Shown here: positions 43,766 to 55,880 of the stretch, piece by piece | Position numbering within the stretch: the stretch's first letter is position 1 | How the letters are laid out: every line of letters starts with the position of its first letter | From: Bombyx mori | Taxonomy: Eukaryota; Arthropoda; Insecta; Lepidoptera; Bombycidae | Assembly: GCF_030269925.1 (NCBI RefSeq) | Contig: NC_085128.1 | Coordinates: 7,504,501-7,568,500 of the forward strand | DNA length: 64,000 nt | Direction of reading: 5' to 3' | Position numbers and translations under genes: made by a program | The notes under the pieces: generated by a model | Seen by the model: only the letters and a program-made list of their open reading frames with translations | Database searches by the model: none | What the model was told of the DNA's origin: nothing

Positions 43766-46700
43766 GCGAAGCGTTACAGCGGAGATGGTGCACTTTCAAA
43801 ATTAAGAAGCATATGGCAGTGATTACCCGCGTAACCCAGGCCCTACAACAATTAAAATACAACAATAATTTTCTGAAGTCATAGTACAGTATTCCTTAAA
43901 TTGTTACAGTTGAAAAGCCGAAAAAAGGTTGCTTTTTTTTTGGGAAAAAATACTCTTTTACAATAATAATAAAGTAGTAAAATGTTAAAGAGATCAATTT
44001 CGAAATATTGCTGGTAAGTATAATAAATACCATTTATTTGTCAGAAACAAAACGCTTTTGCGCGGTGTTTTGCTATCATAAATAAAACATGAACAACACA
44101 ATTTAACGTATTCCAAAGGACACCGTAACATATTCTGAAACATGTTTCATTCATGTTTTGTTTTGTTTTTCAGCTTTGAAATAGTTCAGTCTTTGTGTCA
44201 AAAAAGTTTTGATGCAGATTATAAATTCACGAAGAATACTGAAGTCAGAACAAAAAGGAAGTGACTTAGAAATAGCTTTAAAGATGCTTGAGGTGGACAA
44301 TGCCGAACCCAACCAAGCCCGTAACGTAAATACTTTAACATGACACACATTTGTTCCATTAATAAATTATTATACTCGGTTAACCCGCTTCTTTGTCACC
44401 ACGCCCAGGGTATGGCTGTATTTCAGATCTGTTTTACACGAAGAAGTTTCGGAATACCGAAAGTTCTTACACTGGAAGTTGGCTTACTACACAGTTGGAC
44501 AGTTCACGACAAAACGTATTGATTACTTGACAGCAACTGATGTAACTAACTAAGAGCGTTTTCAAGACTGTTTTTAATAAACAGATGTTGTGTGGGTAGC
44601 TCGGAAAATTTTGTGAATTGTTTGTTTTTACAATTTAACAGAAGACTTAAATTAAATCTGTTCAAGATAAATTTCGGAATAAGCCAAAGTAAACAGGGCC
44701 CTGAAACTGCGATACTTTAAGACAAATATTTTTTTGTAAGGAAACTAGCGACATCTTGTAGTGCATGCCCCTAAACTTATATGTTGTTAAAGTTAAGGAA
44801 TTTAATTAATGTACAACTAAGCACAGAAAAAAAAATCATATAAGTCTTTATTTGTTAAAGACAAATTGATTAAATTTAATGAATTTGTGGTTTCTGTAAA
44901 TTTACAAAATCTTTCATTAAAAATAAAAGATAGGATAACTAATATGTTACTGCCATCTACAGGAGCAATGAGAAACTAATCGAAGCGAAGCCATCTAGTA
45001 GCCGACGCCCGTAAACATTTTTGTTGAGTGCTTGAGTTGCTTATCTATAACTAATTTATGTATATTATTTATGAAAGTAAATCAATAACGATATATCAAC
45101 GAGTGCCTTTATTAAAACATTTCGTAGCAAAGCAATATACTACTAAGTTCACTTTGAGTAAAAAGATATCAACTAAGCCATTGTTGACAGAGATCTCGTT
45201 ACAGCGGCTAGATTTATTGGCCTCATATTTTAGGTGAATATATTATGCTGTGTTCACTGGATACCTACGTGTTGATTTATGTTTTTATTACAACAACAAC
45301 AAAGTCAAACTTGTAACCTTTTCAATACAGATAGCCGATGTTATTTTCTGCTACGTTGAAATCTGACGTGAATGAAAATTTACCGTGAAAGATTTAATTG
45401 GTGCGGAACGTGTTTGTAATTCATTATATAATTAATTTGTCTATCATATCGGATTTCTTCATCGAAATTAATGTTAATCAGATTAATGGGATTAAAGGAA
45501 TATTGAATTTGTTTTCGTAAACTGGATTATAACGTAATTAATTTAGTTAGATCGTTAGTTGATTTCAGCATTGACATTAAAAATTTTGAGTGACAATGGA
45601 TCAACAATCAGTCAAATTAAACTTAAAAATAAAACGATTTGTATTGAAACCATTTATTTATAGTAATTTCCGAGCTTTCAGTGGCAGACATAATTAAAAC
45701 TACTTTTACTTTTATTTTGAAATTGACAATTAATTTTAATAATTGAATACGATATAAAAAATTATGCATTTCTGTTAATTATTTAATACGAAAATAACCG
45801 TAAAAAGTAAACGAGAAAACAAAACAACTGTTTCAATTAACTTGTATTGATCGACCAGTGGCCCGAATTACATGTGAACAGCCTTAATGTTTCATTTCCT
45901 CTTTTATTACCGGAATACAAAAAGGTACCGAAAACGTGCGCTATTTGACACGCTAAATAATTCACAGCTTAATTACTCTGACAAAATGTAAGAAACGACA
46001 GTTACCATTTAGTGAAACCTAAAAGAAAGCAAGCGACTTATTTTTCTGTAATATCAGTAATACTGTTTAAACTTATTTCAGTGTAAATTGTATTTGAATT
46101 GGCTTGAACACAAATTTTAATATGTTTACTAGCACGGTTCATCATCTAACTGTATAATTAAAATAAAAAGAAAATCTTTTATCGAAAGTAGATGAAAGAC
46201 AGCGAGATATAAATAAAAGTTAGAGAAAAATGAGAATTTATGACCTCTACCGTCCTCTTCGAGAGTTTTCAATAATTTTCCTTCAAAGCGACGAGTTCTA
46301 AATAAACTTGCTAACTTTTTCCAATTTATTTAACTATAGCGGTTTTTAAATTGTGTCTGTAAAGTTTTCTGCAAAAACCTTTTATTTTTTTAATTAAGTT
46401 TGATAACATCTTTTTATTCGCACAGGGAAAATAATTTGTGTTTTCATTTAGGGCAATACGAAACATTAATTTGCAGTGAAGTCGTTTAACTTTTTGTAAA
46501 GCCACTTATTTAAAAACCACTACATACGAAACAGAACCTATTTACATCTAATTTCGTATATCATAAAGAAGCTGAAATCGTATTTTTTATAATCTGTCCA
46601 AATAACGGTATGCTATTATTAGCAAAATGGATACAACATGAAACAAAAAAAAAATTACGGAAATTGTTGGAAAACCAAAACAATCTTAATAAACAGAACA

Positions 46701-47233
46701 AAGTTTATTTTCTTAAATTAATTGCAGGTATGTATGGGTAAACACGCAATCTCAAACGAAGCTAATATTGACCCGCGCGTCAGCTATGTTTAAATTTTAT
46801 TTCAATGCGTGCAGTAGAAAAAAATTTAACAAGCTTATTTTTTCCACTTTATTTTATATTTTCGTTATCATTGATTGATAGAATGACAAGCACTTCATTT
46901 TAAATTTGTGATAAGAAGCTCGGTATATTTGTATCAACATCATTTGTCAGACGAGGATAGCGATTGCCGGCTGTGCGACTTGTGATATAGACGATATTTT
47001 ATTTAAAAAACAAGTGAACGAATTTTTTTACCAAAAAGCAATTAACAATAATTTAATTAAAAATACTAGCGGCCAAATTTTGATAGGCAACTTGGTAGAT
47101 ATATATTCTCCTAATTATAAATATACATAAAAATTTGGTTTTTAGCAAATAACCAATGAGCGCACTAATCTGCAGTCGGATCTTAGACTATATATATATA
47201 TATATATTTCTATATAAGTGCTAAAGAAATAAC
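43766..47233. other. Long AT-rich intergenic stretch
   Basis: No supported gene, RNA or clear repeat in 3.5 kb. Confidence 0.5.
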
Positions 47234-47480
47234 ATCGTGTCGTAATATTCGAATACGCAAAATTAATAAATTTGCATAATAACTGACGGTAGGGCGTATT
47301 TATTGTAAATGCGCCGGTAAGATACCACAATTCTGCTTATTTGCTTATGCGAAGCATTTATGCGTTCCGTTTTGGGAAATTGGACAACCTTCATACAATA
47401 TAATTGAAATTTGAGGTCATGATGTCTCGAGGTAGGTGGCAGCTTTACGATAAAAGGCTATGTTCGACAGTAATCACTTA
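47234..47480 (+). repeat. Old, diverged Bm1 SINE
   Basis: ACATCGTGTCGTAATA through GGTAGGTGGCAGCTTTACG keeps Bm1 order, with many changes. Preceded by a (TA)n run at 47190-47206. Confidence 0.65.
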
Positions 47481-48329
47481 TTCGTAGATGGATCTTCTCA
47501 CTCTTCTATGCAGTATAAAATTATACTTGATATCTGCCTTAATCTTCAGGACTGGTTTCTTTAATAATGCGAAATCGGAAAAGCAAATAATATGGCATTT
47601 TAATGATTATTACAACAATGGCACGCGTGTTTTATTATATAGGTCGTTATCCTGTAACATTGCAAAATAAATATATGTTTAAGTCATAGTATATGTAATT
47701 GACGTAGGTTCGTACGCCTCGATGAAATCTGGGCGAATAATGATCATTGCCAAAAATCTGCGTCACAATACAAACTATCTGATGACGTCATACTGTCAAT
47801 TCTTTATTGTAACCTCGAAACTGCTTATTAAAAACAAAAATGTACACGATTTTTCCTGAATCTTCTTGTTTGGTAATCGTTGGTGTTTATGTAAAAAGCA
47901 ATTGAAATTATAATTAAGATAATATGAAACAACTAAGTGATATATAATTTTGAAGGACATTTTGTTATCTGAATTGAATATTCTTCTTCTTCTGTTTGAT
48001 TTTGGGTCGCGCGGCTTGCGCATTTGCCACAGAGCAAAATAAAAGGTTGGGAAACTACGTAATCAAAAAAAAAAACTTGATTGGATTCGCAAGGGAAAGA
48101 TTAGGAAAGTTAGAGAATATATGAAAATGCATACATAAATAAGATTAAATTAAATATGTACATCATTACATAATATAAATAAATACAATAAACTATATAC
48201 ATTAGGAGAATTCATAGATAAAAGACACATAATGGAAATAGGAAAAGGAATACGTAATGAAATCAAATTTAAATAGAAAGAAGAGCAATCATTTAGAGAG
48301 CAAGAAAAGAAAATGTGATTAACGTCTCA
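47481..48329. other. Intergenic, nothing recognised
   Basis: No feature seen. Confidence 0.4.
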
Positions 48330-48440
48330 GACTTCAGTACCGCAATCACAGGCTGGACTATCAACCATTTTGAATTTAAAAAGATGGGCTGGAGTGGAAA
48401 CATGTCCCAATCGCATGCGAATGAGACATGGATAATCTTC
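48330..48440 (-). mobile_element. LINE RNase H-end fragment
   Basis: The minus strand reads RMRLGHVSTPAHLFKFKMVD and then SPACDCGTEV before a stop. This matches the block after the RNase H domain in I-type LINEs (LRLGH, then a Cys-x-Cys-Gly motif). Only ~35 codons remain. Confidence 0.55.
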
Positions 48441-48744
48441 TAAACTACAGCTTCTATATCTTGGTGATTTCGCGCAATGTCCTAAAAGTTGTTACCGACT
48501 ACTAAAACAGAATCTACGAGCCAACATTTAGTAAGTTTTCAACAATGACACCCAGACCAGATAGGCGGTAAAATATGAGTGTGGGATTCTGTGAATACAT
48601 TATTTTTATTGGAATAGTTATTTTTGTTAGAATCTGTTTGCATTTGTAAATAAATTGAATTTCGAAAATTTGTAAACAAATTGAATGCTTTAGTAAACAA
48701 ACTCGTAGAAATATTTGTACCTTTAACATAGAATTTGTATAAGA

Positions 48745-48823
48745 TTTTTTTATTTATTGCCCTTGTAGATAGACGAGCATACGGCCCACCTGATGGTGAT
48801 TGGTTACCGGCGCCCATGGACTT
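48745..48823 (-). repeat. LINE 3'-tail repeat, truncated
   Basis: Poly-T, then TTGCCCTTGTAGATAGACG up to GCGCCCATGGACTT. BMC1-like short tail family. Confidence 0.65.
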
Positions 48824-50398
48824 TTTGGATATTTAAAGATATTAAACTAGCCAATTAAATGAAGATCGTAATTACTATTATAATGAACGGGACCATTAGC
48901 TGTTAAAAAGAGTTCCACATTCTTAGAAAGAGCTCACGAAGCAAGCTCTGACCGTTTTCACTTCATACTAACATACGTTTGAAATATTTTAATGGAAATG
49001 CTGTAGGTAGCAAATAAATAAATGAATATATCTATAAATGATCCTTTGTGTCACAAACATTAGTAAACGCAATTACAAGGGCAATAAAAAAAAGACGGTT
49101 TTCTTAAAAGCAAGTGAGATTGTAATTGAATTTTTTTGGAGGACACACATCAACATTGAAGCCATAAGAATGAATCTACTAAGAAAATGAAATCTACTAA
49201 AGAAAATGTAATTCGTTTTTTTTACTTCAATTAAATTAGCATTACCTTAAAAATGATCCTATAAATCGAAGTAAATTCTAAAAATAAAATTTAAAGTTTA
49301 TGTGGATTCGGTCGCTGGCGATGAAAGCCTGTACTAACTAGTATTCCCATTGTGCAAATGACAAACTAAGAATTATCTTAAATATAGTTAAGAAATCACT
49401 TTCATCTGATTTAACTGGAATTTCTGGTATAGTTAATACGTTTTTGCGTAATAACAGTAGCACATCCAAATAGTGGTATAGTATATCTTGCTATCCTATA
49501 CGTTAAGACGTGAGATCAATCTAGATCGTATTGAAATTCATCTCTGCTACGGGGATGAAATCGACTGAGTGGTGGTACTTACACGTGCTGCTCGATTTAG
49601 TATTTAATGGATTTAAGTTCTCAGAGATTATCCAAAAAGTGTATAGTAGGTATCAACATAAGCTTACGGTGAGTTAATTGTGAGATGTAAGAATTAATGA
49701 CATAATTTCATGCCTCTTCTAACTAACTAAAGAAAGGCCTGAACCTTATGGCTTCAGATATATCAATATATTATTTAGAGCTGTGGTTTATTATGTAAAT
49801 TACGAACAATTTTGTATAGAAATAAGAAAAAGAAAAAAAGGCTATGAAAATTGTTTTAAAATACTAAGCGTATTCGTTGGTATAGACTACTTTCAAGCAT
49901 AAACACAATTGATAATGTCTGAGGAGCCGGTCGACTGTGTGATTTGTGGTCGGTAGCTACAAATCACACAGTTGCAGACTAATAAAAATGAATGCTACGA
50001 CTTGTAGTCACGCAGTGAACAAAAACTCTAACCTAACATTAAAATATGCGTAGGCTTGCATTCGATATGTGACAGAAACATGTATTACTTAAATTTCGAA
50101 TGGCTGACTTCGGCCCGTGACATATTAACCGAAAACGCTCTCCCTCGAGTCGACTTTATACCTAGAGCAAAAATGTACACAACACTCAGATTAACTTCAT
50201 ATGCTGGGAATAAAGCAGTCGTGAGTTATGATCAAAGCAAATACACGTACGTTACGTGTTTAATGGAACTCTGTAATGTGAACATGAAAAAATCAAAACT
50301 TTGTTCTATATTACGAACGTATTTACATATTTAAATTAGGAAGTAAAACTCCTATTAATATATTATTATATAGTGCTTGGTATTGAAAATGTTTATGA
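48824..50398. other. Intergenic with one strong hairpin
   Basis: No gene. The perfect 14-bp inverted repeat ACTGTGTGATTTGT (49934-49947) pairs with 49959-49972 across an 11-base loop. Confidence 0.45.
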
Positions 50399-50879
50399 TT
50401 TTTTTTTTTATTGCTTAGATGGGTGGACGAGCTCACAGCCCACCTGGTGTTAAGTGGTTACTGGAGCCCATAGACATCTACAACGTAAATGCGCCACCCA
50501 CCTCGAGATATGAGTTCTACGGTCTCAGTATAGTTACAACGGCTACCCCACCCTTCGAACCGAAACGCATTACTGCTTCACGGCGGAAATAGGCGGGGTG
50601 GTGGTACCTACCCGTGCGGACTCCCAAGAGGTCCTACCACTAGTGATTACGCAAATTATAATTCTGCGGATTTGATTTTTATTACACGATGTTATTCCTT
50701 CACCGTGGAAGTCAATCGTGAACATTTGTTGAGTACGTATTTCATTAGAAAAATTGGTACTCGCCTGCGGGATTCGAACACCGGTGCATCGCTACATACG
50801 ACGTCTTATCCTTTAGGCCACGACGACTACATTATCCTTTAGGCCACGACGACTACAATTCTTTAGGCCACGACGACGA
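50399..50879 (-). repeat. Full-length Bm1 SINE with triplicated head
   Basis: Poly-T, then the full Bm1 body. At its 5' (right) end the unit CTTTAGGCCACGACGAC occurs three times (about 50807-50829, 50832-50856 and 50859-50878). The A-box region around the first copy is shortened. Confidence 0.88.
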
Positions 50880-50932
50880 AAAGGTAAAGAAAATGTGATT
50901 TCAGTGACAACATAAAATACTTTACTATTGTA

Positions 50933-52239
50933 CCTAGTCAGGTCATAAGTATTGTCACACAGTAAAAACTTTTCTTTTAGAATGCTGGCCACAAAAAAGT
51001 TTATTGAATTCGAATTTCGAATTGTTCATGAAAATAAAAATGTATACTTTTAGAATTTTACTCATTTTTAAATATGGAGTGGACGCTTAAAGAATACCGT
51101 GTTGCAGTTATTGCGTTGCATCGTTGCGGTTACGCGCCAATTCAAATTTTTAACATACTGAAAAATTTGAATACAATCAAAAGATTTGTTTATCGTACCA
51201 TCAAACGATACAATGAAGACTCTAGTGTAGATGACAGGTCAAGAAGTGGTTGCCCTCGGTCTGTTAGGACTCCAGCAGTGATAAAAGCTGTGAAGGCGCG
51301 AATTCAAAGAAATCCCAAACGTAAGCAGAAACTGTTGGCCCTTCAGATGGGGTTAAGCAGAACCACGGTGAAAAGGATGTTAGATTAAGACTTAGGGCTT
51401 CGGGCATATCGAAGAAAAACAGGACATCGTTTGAATGCTCGTCTAATGGACCTGAGACTGAAGAGATGCCGCGCTTTGTTGAAGCGGTACGCGGGAAAAA
51501 AATATCGGGAAATTCTTTTTTCGGATGAAAAAATTTTTACCGTAGAAGAGAACTACAACAAACAAAATGATAAGGTGTACGCACACAGTAGTGAAGAAGC
51601 GAGCAACCGTATTCCGCGTGTCCAACGATGTCATTTTCCATCCTCGCTCATGGTATGGTTGGGAGTTTCTTATTGGGGCTTAACAGAGGTACATTTTTGT
51701 GAGAAAGGTGTAAAAACGAATGCAGTTGTGTATCAAAATACAGTCCTGACGAACCTTGTGGAACCTGTTTCTCATACCATGTTCAATAACAGGCACTGGG
51801 TATTCCAACAAGATTCGGCGCCAGCTCATAGAGCGAAGAGCACACAAGACTGGCTGGCGGCGCGTGAAATCGACTTCATCCGGCACGCAGACTGGCCCTC
51901 CTCCAGTCCAGATTTGAATCCGTTAGATTACAAGATATGGCAACACTTGGAGGAAAAGGCGTGCTCAAAGCCTCATCCCAATTTGGAGTCAATCAAGACA
52001 TCCTTGATTAAGGCAGCCGCCGATATTGACATGGACCTCGTTCGTGCTGCGATAGACGACTGGCCGCGCAGATTGAAGGCCTGTATTGAAAATCACGGAG
52101 GTCATTTTGAATAAACTTTAGTGTCATAAGAATCTATGTTTTGTTAAGTTCATTTTGGTATATGAATGGTTACATATTGAATAAACTTGTTTCAATTATT
52201 TTACATTAAACATGTGACAGAATTTGTGACCTGACTAGT
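50933..52239 (+). mobile_element. maT-type (DD37D) transposon, copy 1
   Basis: 1307 bp, flanked by TA (50931-50932 and 52240-52241). Terminal inverted repeats run from CCTAGTCAGGTCATAAGTAT to the matching right end CTGTGACAGAATTTG-like (reverse of ATTCTGTCAC) then GACCTGACTAG. It contains one transposase gene (51074-52114) with a stop. Confidence 0.9.
51074..52114 (+). pseudogene. maT transposase with one nonsense codon
   Basis: The frame covers 346 codons. The N-terminal HTH (RVAVIALHRCGYAPIQIFNI, then a basic RSRSGCPRSV linker) is followed by a second HTH ending VKRML. The catalytic domain has FSDEKIF (first Asp), FQQDSAPAHRA (second Asp) and SPDLNPLDYKIW (third Asp). The second and third are 37 residues apart, the maT signature. 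A TAA at 51386-51388 breaks an otherwise open frame. The other copy has a sense codon (GAA) there, so this looks like a point mutation. Everything after it stays in frame. It is not functional as is unless the stop is read through. Confidence 0.9.
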
Positions 52240-52571
52240 TATTAACTATTTAAAAAAATCACATCTCTTTACATAAATTAAATAAATAATAATAAAGTAA
52301 TTGCATCAATTAGGCCGTTTTGGCTATTATTGGTCTTAAAAATTTGAAATAGCCCGTGTGAGGTTCTTTTGAAAAAAAAAATTAAATTATTCAGCTACTA
52401 ATAAATTAATTACTACTAGCAGTAATTAAGTAATTCATATAAATGCTTCTTTTTACGATTGACTAATTATTGTTATATCTCTAACAATACGATTGTTTTG
52501 GAATGAAATATTTAACAAATTGGTATTGGCTATCGCGAGTTCTGTATGTGGAGTCTCCAGTATTCACAAAA
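52240..52571. other. Spacer between maT copy 1 and Bm1
   Basis: AT-rich, no feature. Ends with TCCAGTATTCACA just before the Bm1 head; the same string recurs at 53033-53045. Confidence 0.4.
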
Positions 52572-53020
52572 GTCGTCGTGGCCTAAAGGATAAGACGTCC
52601 GGTGCATTCGTGTGTAGCGATGCACCGGTGTTCGAATCCCGCAGGCGGGTACCAATTTTTCTAATGAAATACGTACTCAACAAATGTTCACGATTGACTT
52701 CCACGGTGAAGGAATAACATCGTGTAATAAAAATCAAACCCGCAAAATTATAATTTGCGTAATCACTGGTGGTAGGACCTCTTGGGAGTCCGCACGGGTA
52801 GTTACCACCACCCCGCCTATTTCCGCCGTGAAGCAGTAATGCGTTTCGGTTCGAAGGGTGGGGTAGCCGTTGTCACTATACTGAGACCTTAGAACTTATA
52901 TCTCAAGGTGGGTGGCGCATTTACGTTGTAGATGTCTATGGGCTCCAGTAACCACTTAACACCAGGTGGGCTGTGAGCTCGTCCACCCATCTAAGCAATA
53001 AAAAAAAAAAAAAAAAAAAA
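52572..53020 (+). repeat. Full-length Bm1 SINE
   Basis: Complete from the tRNA-like head (GTCGTCGTGGCCTAAAGG, B-box GTGTTCGAATCCCGC) to AAGCAATAAAA and a ~31-base poly-A. TCCAGTATTCACA occurs shortly before the head and 12 bp after the tail, perhaps an altered target duplication. Confidence 0.92.
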
Positions 53021-53395
53021 TTTCACAAGGGGTCCAGTATTCACAGGGGTATTCATCGAACATTTATAGCTTTCGGACTATTTCAAACTAAAATCTACTG
53101 TCATATCCAATATTCTCAGAAGCTAATCCAAGCCGTTTCTATTCACAAAGCGTATCATTTTAGTTTTTCCTTAAAACCTTTCTTGAAAGGTTCTCAAACT
53201 TCAAAGGGGAACTCAATCATATATTGCAATCATGCGTTTTATTCTTTCTTTTTTTGATAATAGACGTTTTTAAGCCATAAAGATAGCCAGAGACAACATA
53301 CAATTGTACCCGGTGTTACCATAAACATTATTTCCATAACATTTTGTTACAAAGTAGTAAAAGTTTTCTTGTCGGTTTTTTTTCTCGAACCTTTG

Positions 53396-53510
53396 CTTTT
53401 TTTTATTGCCCTTGTAGGCAGACGCGCATACGGTCCACCTGATGGTGAGTGGCTACCGTCGCCCATGGACTTCGGCAATGCCAGGGGCGCAGCCAAGCCG
53501 CTTCCTACCG
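53396..53510 (-). repeat. LINE 3'-tail repeat (BMC1-like short tail)
   Basis: Poly-T, then ATTGCCCTTGTAGGCAGACG to AGCCAAGCCGCTTCCTACCG. Confidence 0.7.
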
Positions 53511-53773
53511 CTTGCTTGCGGCTTAGGGAGTTTTTATATTTTTTAATCCTATTCACTTTTAAATTATCGATTGAGTAAAGACCAATAAATACATCCCTTA
53601 CCAGCTACAAGTGATATTTTAAAACACGCGACATATTTCTGTTTTTGTATCCTTTGATAAAATATTTTTTATCGGACGAGATTTCTTTTGATGATTTCTT
53701 TCATTTCTTTAATCGCATTTGAATTACAAATTCGACATGGATGGTTAGATCTTTTTCTGTAACAACTAAAATA

Positions 53774-55082
53774 CCTAGTCAGGTCATAAATTCTGTCACA
53801 TGTTTAATGTAAAATAATTGAAACAAATTTATTCATTATGTAACCATTCATATACCAAAATGAACTTAACAAAACATAGATTCTTATGACACTAAAGTTT
53901 ATTCAAAATGACTCTGTGATTTTGAATACAGGCCTTCAATCTGCGCGGCCAGTCGTCTATCGCAGCACGAACGAGGTCCATGTCAATATCGGCGGCTGCC
54001 TTAATCAAGGATGTCTTGAGTGACTCCAAATTGGGATGAGGCTTTGAGCACGCCTTTTCCTTCAAATGTTGCCATATCTTGTAATTTAACGGATTCAAAT
54101 CTGGACTGGAGGAGGGCCAGTCTTCGTGCCGGATGAAGTCGATTTCACGCGCCGCCAGCCAGTCTTGTGTGCTCTTCGCTCTATGAGCTGGCGCCGAATC
54201 TTGTTGGAATACCCAGTGCCTGTTATTGAACAATGGTATGAGAAACAGGTTCCACAAGGTTCGTCAGGACTGTATTTTGATACACAACTGCATTCGTTTT
54301 TACACCTTTCTCACAAAAATGTACCTCTGTTAAGCCCCAATAAGAAACTCCCACCCATACCATGAGCGAGGATGGAAAATGACCTCGTTGGACACGCGGA
54401 ATACGGTTGCTTGCTTCTTCACTACTGTGTGCGTACGCCTTATCATTTTGTTTGTTGTAGCTCTCTTCTACGGTAAAAATTTTTTCATCCGAAAAAATAA
54501 TTTCCCGATATTTTTTTCCCGCGTATCGCTTCAACAAAGCGCGGCATCTCTTCAGTCTCAGGTCCATTAGACGAGCATTCAAACGATTTCCTGTTTTTCT
54601 TCGATATGCCCGAAGCCCTAAGTCTTCATTTAACACCTTTTTCACCGTGGTTCTGCTTAACCCCATCTGAAGGGCCAACAGTTTCTGCTTACGTTTGGGA
54701 TTTCTTTGAATTCGCGCCTTCACAGCTTTTATCACTGCTGGAGTCCTAACAGACCGAGAGCGACCACTTCTTGACCTGTCATCTACACTAGAGTCTTCAT
54801 TGTATCGTTTGATGGTACGATAAACGAATCTTTTGGTTATATTCAAATTTTTCAGTATGTTAAAAATTTGAATTGGCGCGTAACCGCAACGATGCAACGC
54901 AATAACTGCAACACGGTCTTCTTTAAGCGTAAGCACTCCATATTTAAAAATGAGTAAAATTCTAAAAGTATACATTTTTATTTTCATGAACAATTCGAAA
55001 TTAGAATTCAATAAACTTTTTTGTGGCCAGCATTCTAAAAGAAAAGTTTTTACTGTGTGACAATACTTATGACCTGACTAGG
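53774..55082 (-). mobile_element. maT-type (DD37D) transposon, copy 2
   Basis: 1309 bp, flanked by TA (53772-53773 and 55083-55084), with the same terminal repeats (CCTAGTCAGGTCATAA at both ends). It lies in opposite orientation to copy 1, 1.5 kb away. Confidence 0.92.
53902..54941 (-). pseudogene. maT transposase with three frame lesions
   Basis: Same protein as copy 1. Around the expected start (54939-54941) there are two extra bases, so the ATG is out of frame with the body. One extra base near 54233 shifts the frame just before the second catalytic Asp. One missing base near the end changes the last residues (NHRVILNKL instead of NHGGHFE). It lacks the nonsense codon of copy 1. Catalytic motifs are all present across the two frames. 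Dead copy. Confidence 0.88.
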
Positions 55083-55084
55083 TA

Positions 55085-55597
55085 TATATAAATTATTCAA
55101 CATTTGTACAAGGACCCGAAATATAAATATTCGACTAATAACAAACGGATGAAGAGTCTTAAGTGTTGGATTTAGCCCTATATTAACTGCTTGGAAACAG
55201 AGCACTTTAAAACATTCAACAGAATGATGTGCGAAAATAAGAATTCCTGATTAATATTAAGGATAATGATAGGTTCCAAAATTCTAATGGAATACTGTTT
55301 TTTATTATTATAGTAACATTAATATGTTCAGTGATATAAAAATGACCTCATTAAAATATTATGTATTGCCATCCATCATTTTCAATTTTCGATCAATTTA
55401 GGATGTCTAAAAAAGAATTTTTGAGATATAATTTTGGATATACCTTAATATCGGATATCTAATAGTTAATTTTCAACACAATTCAACAAAACTTGTAATT
55501 TTTTCGTATTCCTTTTTCATATTTATCACTCATATCATACCAACCTATTAAATCAACGACATCATTGTTACATACCTATACTTGTAGACCTACTACA
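55085..55597. other. Intergenic, target of Jockey copy 2
   Basis: AT-rich, no gene. The left target copy TTATTTAAATTC is at 55598-55609. Confidence 0.4.
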
Positions 55598-55609
55598 TTA
55601 TTTAAATTC

Positions 55610-55877
55610 GTACACGAACACGGCTACAACTCCCTCCTCCGCGATTCGTCCCGCCCCCGCGACTCGTCCCTCTCCCGCGACTTGCCCTCCGACCGCGTCC
55701 GACAATCTCGCTTTAGCGATCGACTTCTTTCAGTCGATCAACTTTGAGCGCGTTAACGCTTTGGGCGACGCCATTCGCGCTGCCTCCACTGCACAACACT
55801 TTATCGCCGTTGTGCAGGAATACGCCGACGTATACGCGTCATTAAATACGTACGCCCTCCCCTCACTCCGCCGGTAA
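55610..55877 (+). pseudogene. Jockey ORF1 C-terminal fragment
   Basis: Only the last ~89 codons of ORF1 remain (ending YADVYASLNTYALPSLRR), lost to 5' truncation during insertion. The stop TAA is at 55875-55877, three bases before the ORF2 ATG. Confidence 0.85.
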
Positions 55878-55880
55878 TCA

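Noticed and set aside
50807..50879. CRISPR-like tandem repeat (three units)
   Set aside because: The units are the head of a Bm1 SINE, spacers are 2-3 bp, and the genome is eukaryotic.
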